This document shows, in pieces, positions 7,179 through 15,411 of a DNA stretch of 15,454 bases (position 1 is its first letter; each line of letters starts with the position of its first letter). The DNA is taken from NCBI GenBank assembly GCA_937988695.1, contig CALKHM010000064.1:1-15454 (forward strand), given 5' to 3'. The notes under the pieces are model-generated. The model worked only from the letters and a program-made list of their open reading frames with translations, ran no database searches and was not told the DNA's origin. Both the position numbers and the translations under genes were made by a program. Source of the stretch: an uncultured Microbacterium sp. Lineage in GTDB: Bacteria; Actinomycetota; Actinomycetes; Actinomycetales; Microbacteriaceae.

Positions 7179-9670
7179 GCACCGAGCTGTTCCGCGACAT
7201 CCACGCGCCGCTGGCCGTGCGGGCTCGCGACCTGCTGGACCGGCTCACCCCCGGCGAGCGCATCGCGATGCTGCACCAGGCGGCACCGGCCATCGACCGG
7301 CTCGGCGTGGCGGGCTTCCACACCGGCTGCGAGGCGCTGCACGGCGTCGCATGGCTCGGGACGGCCACCGTCTTCCCGCAGCCGGTGGGGATGGCTGCGA
7401 CGTGGAGCACCGATCTGCTGCGTCGCATCGGCGAGGTCGCCGGCACCGAGGTGCGCGCCAAGCACGCGGCCGACCCCGCGGTGAGCCTGAACGTGTGGGC
7501 GCCCGTCGTCAACACGCTGCGTCACCCCGGCTGGGGCCGCAACGAGGAGGGGTACAGCGAGGACCCGCACCTGGCCGCGCACCTCGCGGCGGCCTACGCG
7601 CGCGGGCTGCGCGGCGATCACGAGCGAGTGTGGCGGACGGTCCCGACGCTCAAGCACTTCCTCGCCTACAGCAACGAGACCGACCGGTCGACCACGTCGT
7701 CGCAGATGTCGTTGCGCACGCTGCACGAGGAGGAGCTGCCCGCGTTCCGCGAGCCGCTCGCGTCGGGCGCGGCAGGCGCCATGATGCTCGCGTACAACCG
7801 CGTCAACGGCGTTCCCGCGCACACCCAGCCCGAGCTGGTCGCCGAGGCGCGCAGCTGGAGCGAGGAGTCGATCGCAGTGGTCTCGGATGCCGGTGCTCCC
7901 ACGTTCGTCGTCATGCCGCAGCGTGCGCAGCCCGACCACGCGCACGCCGCCGCGGCGCTCCTGCGCAGCGGACTGGACTCGTTCACCGACAACGACGCGG
8001 ATGCCGCGCCCACGATCGCGCACGTGCGCGACGCGCTGGCACAGGGTCTGTTGACACCCGCCGACATCGACCGGGCCGTGCTGCGCCTGCTCGAGCTGCG
8101 TCTGCGTACCGGCGAGTTCGACGGCGACGCGGACCCGTACGCCGGCATCGGCGCCGACGCGATCGACGCCCCCGGTGCCCGGCAGCTGGCGCGGGAGGCC
8201 GTGGGCCGGTCTGTCGTCGTGCTGCGCAACGACGCCGGCATCCTGCCGCTGGCGGCGCCTGTGCGCATCGCCGTCGTCGGGCCGATGGCCGACCTCGTGC
8301 TCACCGACTGGTATTCCGGCACTCCGCCCTATGCGGTCGGCATCGCCGCGGGGCTCGCCGAACGCTACCCCGACGCGCGGGTGGAGGCCGTCACCGGTGC
8401 CGACACCGTCGCGTTGGCGGCCGGCGGCAGATACGTCGTCGCTTCGGCAGACGGCGCGACTGTCGACGCCTCGGGGCGCGCGGCCACCGAGGATGCGCTG
8501 TTCGACGTGACCGACTGGGGCGACGGCATCCTCACGCTGCGCTCGCATGCCAGCGGGCGGCTGCTCACCGGCGGGGCGTGGCCGATGCGTGCCGATGCCG
8601 AGCGGGTGGGCGGCTGGGTCGTGCAGGAGAGCTTCCGCCGTCACGTGCACGCCGACGGCGCCTGGTCGCTGCTGCATCTCGGCTCGGGCCGGTGGGTGCG
8701 CGTCGCCCGCGACTCCGGGCTGCTGCTGGCCGAGGCCGCGACGCTCGCGCAGGCCGCCCGTTTCGCCGCGCGCACGGTGCACGCGGGTGCACAGGCGGTG
8801 GCGGATGCCGCGGCGGCGGCCGACGTCGTGGTGGTGGCCGTCGGCAACGATCCGCACCTGTCGGGGCGCGAGACCGAGGACCGCCCGCACCTGTTCCTGC
8901 CGGACGCGGCCGTGCAGGTGTGGCGCGCGGCACGTGAGGCGAACCCGCGCAGCGTGCTCACGATCGTCTCGAGCTATCCGTATGTGCTCGGCCCGGGCAT
9001 CGCCGATGCCGAGACCGTGGTGTGGTCGAGCCACGGCGGCCAGGAGCTCGGCCATGGCATGGCCGACGTGCTCAGCGGCGATCGCGAGCCGGAGGGGCGC
9101 CTGGCCCAGTCCTGGCCGGCCGACCCGGCCCAGGCCGGTGACCTGTTCGACTACGACACGCTGCGCCAGCAGGCGACGTACCGGCACCAGCCGGCGCCGT
9201 ACGCGTTCGCGTTCGGGCACGGCCTGACCTACACGACCGTCCGGTACGAGAACGTGGAGCTCGGCGACACCGTCGTGGACGCACCGGCGGCCACGCTGCG
9301 GCACCCCGCGCTCGCGCCCGGTGCCGGTGAACACGTCGTCGGCGCGACCGTGCGCGTCCGCAACATCGGCAGCCGCCCCGCCGAGGAGCTCGTGCAGCTG
9401 TACGCGCTGCGCGACGCCCAGGGTGCGGCGCCGCGTCGGCTGCTCGTGGCGTACGAGCGGGTGCGACTGGAGCCCGGGCAGGTGCGTGAGGTGGCACTGC
9501 GCTTCGCACTCGAGCGCCTGGCCGTGTGGGACGACGACGTGCGCGTGGCCGGTGCCCCGGCCGACTGGCTGCACGCCGGTGCGCTACGCGTGCGTGCGGG
9601 GTCGTACCGGCTGGCCGCCGGGCCGTCGGCCGACGCGCTCCCGGTCGCGGCCACGCTGGTCGTGCGCTGA
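7175..9670 (+). CDS. GH3 beta-glucosidase / beta-xylosidase with an inserted beta-trefoil-like domain
   Basis: 831 aa. GH3 enzymes remove beta-glucose or beta-xylose from non-reducing ends by a retaining mechanism. The N-terminal barrel contains ALHGV, PGWGRNEEGYSEDPHL and KHF; the nucleophile is Asp238 in VVSDAG. The alpha/beta sandwich domain starts about residue 345 (VVLRNDAGILPL) and carries the likely acid/base, Glu566 or Glu568 in GRETEDR. The C-terminal fibronectin-III-like domain follows FAFGHGLTY (about 680-831). Residues about 415-535 form an extra domain within the sandwich domain with fascin-like repeats (FDVTDWGDG, LRSHASGRLLTG, LHLGSGRWV), where other GH3 enzymes hold PA14. The ATG start overlaps the GH31 stop (ATGA) and follows GAGGAGGAAG, an excellent ribosome site. 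No signal peptide. Last in the operon, it probably removes backbone glucose freed by the alpha-xylosidase. Sub-specificity cannot be read with certainty. Confidence 0.92.
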   Translation: MSTELFRDIHAPLAVRARDLLDRLTPGERIAMLHQAAPAIDRLGVAGFHTGCEALHGVAWLGTATVFPQPVGMAATWSTDLLRRIGEVAGTEVRAKHAADPAVSLNVWAPVVNTLRHPGWGRNEEGYSEDPHLAAHLAAAYARGLRGDHERVWRTVPTLKHFLAYSNETDRSTTSSQMSLRTLHEEELPAFREPLASGAAGAMMLAYNRVNGVPAHTQPELVAEARSWSEESIAVVSDAGAPTFVVMPQRAQPDHAHAAAALLRSGLDSFTDNDADAAPTIAHVRDALAQGLLTPADIDRAVLRLLELRLRTGEFDGDADPYAGIGADAIDAPGARQLAREAVGRSVVVLRNDAGILPLAAPVRIAVVGPMADLVLTDWYSGTPPYAVGIAAGLAERYPDARVEAVTGADTVALAAGGRYVVASADGATVDASGRAATEDALFDVTDWGDGILTLRSHASGRLLTGGAWPMRADAERVGGWVVQESFRRHVHADGAWSLLHLGSGRWVRVARDSGLLLAEAATLAQAARFAARTVHAGAQAVADAAAAADVVVVAVGNDPHLSGRETEDRPHLFLPDAAVQVWRAAREANPRSVLTIVSSYPYVLGPGIADAETVVWSSHGGQELGHGMADVLSGDREPEGRLAQSWPADPAQAGDLFDYDTLRQQATYRHQPAPYAFAFGHGLTYTTVRYENVELGDTVVDAPAATLRHPALAPGAGEHVVGATVRVRNIGSRPAEELVQLYALRDAQGAAPRRLLVAYERVRLEPGQVREVALRFALERLAVWDDDVRVAGAPADWLHAGALRVRAGSYRLAAGPSADALPVAATLVVR

Positions 9671-9699
9671 CCCCGCCCGCCACGCCTCACGTCGCCAAC

Positions 9700-9772
9700 C
9701 CGCGAGGGCGCATCTGGCCGACGAAGGCGCGGGTATTCCCCGCTCCCTCGGCCGTCAGGAGCACCCTCGCGG
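9700..9772. repeat. 73-bp nested inverted repeat between convergent genes (terminator or REP-like element)
   Basis: Three nested arm pairs: CCGCGAGGG (9700-9708) with CCCTCGCGG (9764-9772); GGCCGA (9716-9721) with TCGGCC (9748-9753); GCGGG (9729-9733) with CCCGC (9739-9743), leaving the loop TATTC. The whole folds as one long, interrupted hairpin in the 139-bp gap between the GH3 stop and the stop of the minus-strand membrane-protein gene. There is no T tract on either side. It may act as a two-way terminator, or be one copy of a dispersed intergenic repeat. The rest of the gap holds only G/C runs. Confidence 0.6.
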
Positions 9773-9809
9773 AAGGCAGGTGAGGGGGTGGGGGTCAGCG
9801 TGCGGCGAC

Positions 9810-10291
9810 TCAGCGACCGAGCGCGGCCAACACGAGGCCGGTCGGGATGCTGACGGCCAGCACGACCACGAGCACACGGAAGCCCCACAGCAGCAGCAGG
9901 TGCGTGGGCGCACCGCGCCGGCTCGCGATGATCGTCAGCACCAGCGCCACCACCAGCAGCGCTCCGCCGGCCATCGTCGCCGCCAGCGCGCCGGACAGCT
10001 GCCCGGCCACCACGCCGATGTTGCCGAGGTTCCACAGCACGAACGCGGCCCAGACCACCGCGGGGCGCGCGCGCTGCGCGAGCCAGCCCAGCGCCGCGCC
10101 GAGGCCGGCCTGGGCGACTCCGGCGACCAGCACGATGTAGGCGACTGCCCAGGCGATCTTCTGCGTGATGATGTATGCGGCGGCCGCCGACAGCAGGCCA
10201 CCGACGATCACGCATACGAGCGCGCAGATGAAGAACGGGAGCGCCCGGCGCAGTGCGCCGGGCGCTCCCGAGGTCGTGTCGGACACTCGCG

Positions 10292-10295
<4 letters not shown>
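9810..10295 (-). CDS. Small multi-pass membrane protein, function unknown
   Basis: 161 aa, very hydrophobic, with about five transmembrane segments (roughly residues 18-43, 48-71, 79-100, 103-124 and 133-159) and a short basic-tipped N-terminus (RVSDTTSGAPGALRR). It starts at a GTG that overlaps the stop of the E2 gene as GTGA, so it is translated with the pdh genes. I recognise no family, catalytic motif or transport signature. The tight coupling places it as the last gene of the pdh operon, but it could be a passenger; no role in pyruvate oxidation is shown by its sequence. The ATG-free start is supported by the overlap and by the absence of a better start before the first membrane segment. 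Confidence 0.8.
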
Positions 10296-11680
<1,385 letters not shown>

Positions 11681-11697
11681 GGCTCACGGTCCCCCTT

Positions 11698-12723
11698 CTA
11701 ACGCGCGAACCGCGTCGCATCGAGCTGTTCGTTGATGACCCGGATCAGCGCGTCCGCATCAGGCAGCGCGATCTTCTCCAGCGACTTCGCGTACGGCAGC
11801 GGGATCTCCGCCGCCGCCACGCGTCGCACCGGGGCGTCCAGGTAGTCGAAGGCGCCCTCACCGATCGTCGCCGCGATCTCCGCGCCGATGCCGTAGGTGA
11901 GCCAGTCGTCCTCGAGGATGACGGCCTTCCCGGTCTTGCGCACCGAGCGGCACACCGTCACGCGGTCGAGCGGACGCAGGCTGCACAGATCGACGACCTC
12001 GACCGAGATGCCCTGCGGCGCCAGGCGCCTGGCGACATCGGCGGCGATGACCGCCGAACGCGAGTAGCCGACCACCGTGATGTCGGATCCGGGCACCGTC
12101 ACCTTGGCGCGGCCGAACTCGGCGACCTGCTCGCCGGCGGGCACGGGTCCCTTGGTGTTGTACAGCGACAGGTTCTCCAGCAGCAGCACGGGGTCGTCGT
12201 CGCGGATCGCAGCGGTGAGCATGGCCTTCGCGTCGGCCGGCGTCGAGGGTGCGAGCACCTTCAGACCGGGGATGTGCGCGTACCAGACCTCCAGGTTCTG
12301 CGAGTGCGTGGCGGCCAGCTGCTGGCCGCCACCGCCCGGCGTGCGGATCACCATCGGCACCGAGGTCTGACCGCCGAACATGCCGTAGATCTTCGCCGCA
12401 TGGTTCACGATCTGGTCGATCGCGATGAGCGAGAAGTTGATCGTCATGATCTCGACCACCGGGCGCATGCCCAGCATGGCCGCACCGATGGCGGCGCCGG
12501 TGAAGCCCTCTTCGGCGATCGGGGTGTCGCGCACACGCTCGGGCCCGAACTCGTCGAGCAGGCCCGCGGTGATCTTGTACGACCCCTCGAAGATGCCGAT
12601 CTCCTCGCCGAGGAGGATCACGTTCTCGTCGCGCACCATCTCCTCGCGCAACGCGTCGTGCAGCGCCTGGCGGTAGGTGATCTCAGGGGCGGATGCGGCG
12701 GTCTTGTCTTCGTTCTCGGCCAT
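11698..12723 (-). CDS. pdhB: Pyruvate dehydrogenase E1 component, beta subunit
   Basis: 341 aa. With the alpha subunit it forms the thiamine-diphosphate-dependent heterotetramer that decarboxylates the 2-oxoacid and loads the E2 lipoyl group. Recognised by ILLGEEIGIFEGSYKITAGL, RVRDTPIAEEGFTGAAIGAA (Glu71 at the conserved ThDP-activating position), the HSQNLEVWYAHIPGLKV stretch (His140, Trp147, His150) and the transketolase C-terminal domain (about 205-330). Two starts are possible: ATG at 12732, overlapping the alpha stop as ATGA, or ATG at 12723. AGGAGG (12734-12739 on the minus strand) is only 1 nt from the first but 10 nt from the second, so I use MAENEDKTAA at 12723. Either way it is tightly coupled to pdhA. 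The much longer open frame upstream is a shadow of pdhA. Confidence 0.93.
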   Translation of the reverse strand: MAENEDKTAASAPEITYRQALHDALREEMVRDENVILLGEEIGIFEGSYKITAGLLDEFGPERVRDTPIAEEGFTGAAIGAAMLGMRPVVEIMTINFSLIAIDQIVNHAAKIYGMFGGQTSVPMVIRTPGGGGQQLAATHSQNLEVWYAHIPGLKVLAPSTPADAKAMLTAAIRDDDPVLLLENLSLYNTKGPVPAGEQVAEFGRAKVTVPGSDITVVGYSRSAVIAADVARRLAPQGISVEVVDLCSLRPLDRVTVCRSVRKTGKAVILEDDWLTYGIGAEIAATIGEGAFDYLDAPVRRVAAAEIPLPYAKSLEKIALPDADALIRVINEQLDATRFAR

Positions 12724-12728
12724 CGCCG

Positions 12729-13994
12729 TCATGCCTCCTGCTTCTGCGCGCGGTCCGTGTCCCACCCGGGCGCCAGTACGGGGTCGCCCGGCATCAGCCG
12801 CGGCGCATTGGGAACATCGGTCGCGTACGTGAACTGGAAGAGCTGATCCGCACTGGGCTCGGGGCTCGCGTCGGCGAACGCGATCGCGTCGGCGACCTCC
12901 TTCACGGCGTCGCCGTCGATCTTCTCTGCGGCCTTCTCGTCGAGCACGCCGTCGGCGATCAGCTGTGCGCGGTAGGCCGGCAACGGGTCGAGGTCCTTCA
13001 GATGCGCGGTCTCCTCCTTGCTGCGGTAGCGGGCGGGGTCCACGACGGAGTGTCCCCGCAGCCGGTACGACATCACCTCGAGGATGCCGGGCTGGCGCTT
13101 CTCCCGCGCAGCGGTGAGCATCTCGACGGCGGCCTGGCGGACGACCTCGGGATCGCTGCCATCCACACGGCGGCCCTCGATCCGATACGAGGCCCCGCGC
13201 TTGTACAGCTCGGGCTCGCCGGAGGCGTTCTCGACGGTCGTGGCCATGCCCAGACCGTTGTTGATGATCACGTAGACGATCGGAAGCTTCCAGATCGCCG
13301 CGAGGTTCAACGCCTCGTGGAACGCGCCGATGTTCGTCGTGCCGTCGCCCATCTGGCACATCACCGCCTCGGCATCCGGACCGGGCTTGCCGCGATAGGT
13401 CAGGGCGAGGGCGGCGCCCGTGGCCGGCGGGATCTGCCCGCCGACGATGCCGTAGCCGCCCAGCATCCGCTTGTCGACGTCGAACATGTGCATCGAGCCG
13501 CCCAGGCCCTTGGAGACGCCGTCGCTGCGGCCGAACAACTCGGCCATGACACGGCCCGCGCCCATGCCGCGCGCGATCGCATAGCCGTGGTCACGGTAGT
13601 TCGTGAACAGGTAGTCGGTGGGACGCAGCGCCGTCATGAGACCGACGACCGACGGCTCCTCGCCGAGGTTCAGGTGGCAGTAGCCGCCGATCTTCGCCCG
13701 CTGGTACATCTCGCCGGCGCGCTGCTCGAACTCACGGATGAGCGCCATCTGCCGGTAGTAGTCGACGCGGGTCGCGGCATCCGGCCCCGAACGCGTCGTG
13801 GCGGATGCACGCTTCGCCGGTGCCTTCTTCGCGGCGGTCGCCGGCGTCGCGGATGCCGCGCTGCGCGCGCGGGTGCCCGTCGATCGTGCGGGTGCCTTCG
13901 TCCTTCCTGTCGTCGTCTTCGCGCCGTCCGCACGCGCCGAGCCGCTGGAGGCGGCTTTCTTCTCGCGCTGCGGATCCTGCGTTCGTCCGGCCAT
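12729..13994 (-). CDS. pdhA: Pyruvate dehydrogenase E1 component, alpha subunit, with basic N-terminal tail
   Basis: 421 aa, about 50-70 longer than a plain bacterial E1 alpha. The ThDP-Mg site is visible as GDGTTN (Gly216-Asn221) to INN (Asn245-246). GLGGSMHMFD and YRLRGHSVVDPARYRSKEE are of the pyruvate type rather than the branched-chain type; an acetoin dehydrogenase is the nearest alternative. Residues 1-76 are a disordered, Lys/Arg/Ala/Thr-rich tail with histone-H1-like pieces (KKAPAKRAS, TKAPARSTGTRARS); the catalytic fold starts at VDYYRQMALIREFEQRAGEM. The ATG at 13994 has GAAAGGGA 7 nt upstream; an in-frame TTG at 14018 lies on the stem-loop and lacks such a site. pdhB follows at once. 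The CBS-domain gene ends 48 bp upstream on the same strand. No lipoamide dehydrogenase is in the window. Confidence 0.93.
   Translation of the reverse strand: MAGRTQDPQREKKAASSGSARADGAKTTTGRTKAPARSTGTRARSAASATPATAAKKAPAKRASATTRSGPDAATRVDYYRQMALIREFEQRAGEMYQRAKIGGYCHLNLGEEPSVVGLMTALRPTDYLFTNYRDHGYAIARGMGAGRVMAELFGRSDGVSKGLGGSMHMFDVDKRMLGGYGIVGGQIPPATGAALALTYRGKPGPDAEAVMCQMGDGTTNIGAFHEALNLAAIWKLPIVYVIINNGLGMATTVENASGEPELYKRGASYRIEGRRVDGSDPEVVRQAAVEMLTAAREKRQPGILEVMSYRLRGHSVVDPARYRSKEETAHLKDLDPLPAYRAQLIADGVLDEKAAEKIDGDAVKEVADAIAFADASPEPSADQLFQFTYATDVPNAPRLMPGDPVLAPGWDTDRAQKQEA
12734..12739 (-). promoter_or_regulatory. Ribosome binding site of pdhB (decides the start)
   Basis: A perfect AGGAGG within the last codons of pdhA. 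It is 1 nt before the upstream ATG (12732) and 10 nt before ATG 12723, which favours the downstream start. Confidence 0.7.
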
Positions 13995-14017
13995 TGTTGA
14001 ATCCCTTTCACCGAACA

Positions 14018-14036
14018 ACGCGGTTTGTGACCGCGT
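14018..14036 (-). terminator. Stem-loop between the CBS gene and pdhA (weak terminator or attenuator)
   Basis: ACGCGGT and ACCGCGT pair perfectly (7 bp, all but two pairs G-C) around a 5-nt loop. On the minus strand the stem is followed by TTGTT, a poor U tract. It sits in the 48-bp gap and ends just before the pdhA ribosome site. It could lower readthrough into pdhA, protect the 3' end of the CBS message, or do nothing. Confidence 0.45.
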
Positions 14037-14042
14037 GCCTCG

Positions 14043-14537
14043 TCAGGGACCGGGCGGCTGCTCCTGCAGCACGAACCGATCCTCGCTTCCGCCGCATTTC
14101 GGGCACACCAGCGGCGGGTGCGCGCCGCGGATGGTTTCTCCGCAGACGCCGCACGCCCATTCCAGAGTCCGGCCGACCAGGTCGTGCCGGCTGAGTATCC
14201 CGACCAGGCGGCCGGAGGAGAGCACCGGGACGCGGCGGATCCCCGACGTGACGAGGATCCGGCGGACCTGCTCGATGTCGGTGTCGGTGGTCACGCTGAT
14301 GACCGCGGTGGTCATGACGTCCTTCGCCGTGCGGCCGCCGCGGGTGAGCAGGTCGAGCTCGCTGACCAGTCCCAGCACCACGCCGGTCTCGTCCACGACG
14401 GGGATGCCGCTGATCCGTGACGACGTGAGCGTCTCGGCGACGTGTCCCACCGGGGTGTCGGCGGTGACCGTGATCACCGGCGCGGTCATCACCTGACCGG
14501 CTGTGATACCCGCTGCCGCGCGCGCGTGAGTTGTCAT
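14043..14537 (-). CDS. Two-CBS-domain protein with C-terminal rubredoxin-like domain
   Basis: 164 aa. Two CBS motifs in tandem (residues about 11-68: VMTAPVITVTADTPVGHVAE, SGIPVVDE, GLVSELDLL; and about 72-122: VMTTAVISVTTDTDIEQVRR, RRVPVL, GILSRHDLV) should form one Bateman module that binds adenine nucleotides. The tail has Cys129, Cys132, Cys145 and Cys148 in WACGVCG and VCPKCGGSEDRF; the C-x2-C-x12-C-x2-C spacing is that of the short rubredoxin-like domain at the end of rubrerythrins, so iron or zinc could be bound. No enzyme or transporter domain is attached, so it is probably a sensor or regulator acting on a partner. The ATG has AAGGTGG 4-5 nt upstream. It lies 48 bp upstream of pdhA and may share its transcript; a link of energy or redox state to pyruvate oxidation is inference. 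Confidence 0.9.
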   Translation of the reverse strand: MTTHARAAAGITAGQVMTAPVITVTADTPVGHVAETLTSSRISGIPVVDETGVVLGLVSELDLLTRGGRTAKDVMTTAVISVTTDTDIEQVRRILVTSGIRRVPVLSSGRLVGILSRHDLVGRTLEWACGVCGETIRGAHPPLVCPKCGGSEDRFVLQEQPPGP

Positions 14538-14564
14538 CGTTCCACCTTCGTGTCCCTGTATCGC

Positions 14565-14570
14565 AGATTA
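14565..14570 (-). promoter_or_regulatory. Possible -10 box for the CBS-pdhABC operon
   Basis: TAATCT on the minus strand, 27 nt before the CBS start codon, fits the TANNNT pattern in an otherwise GC-rich gap. I see no convincing -35. The opposite-strand gene starts at 14696, so the 158-bp gap must hold promoters for both; I find none convincing for the rightward gene. Confidence 0.25.
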
Positions 14571-14695
14571 CCAGTCGCCGGGCGCCCGATGGACGGGCCC
14601 TGGCGCGGGCGGATCGGCGCCTGGTCGGTGTGCGCGGGTGTAGACCGGAGATGGCGGCGAGCCGCGTCGCCGAATCGAATCGAGAGGTGACACGC

Positions 14696-15142
14696 ATGAC
14701 CGTTTCGCGGATGTCGTTCGCAGGGGCGTTCCCGGAGGGTCTGGGAGCGGTGCTGGGCCTGGAGAAGGCGGTCGGCGCCAGCGGGCTCGAATCCGGGCTG
14801 GTGACGCTGGTGAAGCTGCGCGCCTCCCAGCTGAACGGCTGCGCGTACTGCCTGGACATGCACCTGCGCGAGGCCCGCGAAGCCGGGGAGTCGAACGCCC
14901 GGCTCGACGTGGTGGGCGCGTGGCGCGAGATCGACAGCAGGTTCACCGCCCGTGAACGGGCCGCGCTCGCGCTCACCGAACAGGTGACGCACGTCTCGCA
15001 GGGCGGGGTCACCGACGACGTGTGGACCCAGGTGGAGGCGGAGTTCTCCGAGCACGAGATCGGCGCCCTGCTCACGGCGATCTCCGCGATCAACGTCTGG
15101 AACAGGATCGCGATCACGACCCACCAGCAGCCCGAGGGCTGA
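14696..15142 (+). CDS. AhpD-like / carboxymuconolactone decarboxylase family protein
   Basis: 148 aa, a common length for single-domain members of this all-alpha family. The core motif is NGCAYCLDMHLREAREAGES, with Cys49, Cys52 and His56 forming the AhpD-type CxxCxxxH site, preceded by LVKLRASQL. This signature points to a thiol-based peroxidase or disulfide reductase role rather than a true decarboxylase, which lacks the CxxC pair. The C-terminal half (RFTARERAALALTEQVTHV, LLTAISAINVWNRIAI) is the typical rest of the fold. The ATG is preceded by GAGAGGTGA at a good distance. It is divergent from the CBS gene. The physiological substrate cannot be told from sequence; no alkyl hydroperoxide reductase or sigma factor is visible next to it. 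Confidence 0.9.
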   Translation: MTVSRMSFAGAFPEGLGAVLGLEKAVGASGLESGLVTLVKLRASQLNGCAYCLDMHLREAREAGESNARLDVVGAWREIDSRFTARERAALALTEQVTHVSQGGVTDDVWTQVEAEFSEHEIGALLTAISAINVWNRIAITTHQQPEG

Positions 15143-15411
15143 GGCGGGCCGGTCGCGCGATGCGTGCCGTGGCCGGGGCCGTGGCTGCGGCATCCATCGC
15201 GCGCATGCCGTCCCGCGATGCCGCTCGAGGTGGGGAAGCGACCTCGCGGGACGGCGTCTCATGGGTGGGCGAGCGCAGGTGGCGCACAGCGCGGGCCGGG
15301 CCGTGCGGGATCGGGCGCGCGGGTGGGTCGGCCGGGGATGCGTCGCGGCCGGGATCATCCTTGCGATGTACGCGGATGCATCCGCCGGCCGACGCGGGGG
15401 CGGATGCCGCA
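15143..15411. other. Downstream region without a supportable gene
   Basis: 269 bp of GC-rich sequence between the AhpD-like gene and the adapter. Open frames run through it on both strands, but they lack family features and ribosome sites and continue into adapter bases, so I call no gene. It holds the inverted repeat at 15207-15255 and a perfect 14-bp palindrome GCGGATGCATCCGC at 15372-15385. Confidence 0.6.
15207..15255 (+). terminator. Strong inverted repeat after the AhpD-like gene
   Basis: GCCGTCCCGCGA (15207-15218) and TCGCGGGACGGC (15244-15255) are a perfect 12-bp inverted repeat with a 25-nt spacer that itself contains CGCT and AGCG. It starts 64 bp after the stop codon. There is no T run after it, so it would be a stem-only actinobacterial terminator, or a dyad site for a protein. 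Confidence 0.5.

Noticed and set aside
6935..9574. 879-codon open frame on the minus strand
   Set aside because: Antisense shadow of the GH3 gene with the same artefactual composition.
12724..13359. N-terminal extension of E1 beta
   Set aside because: It is an out-of-frame shadow of E1 alpha; similarity starts at the ATG 12723/12732 region.
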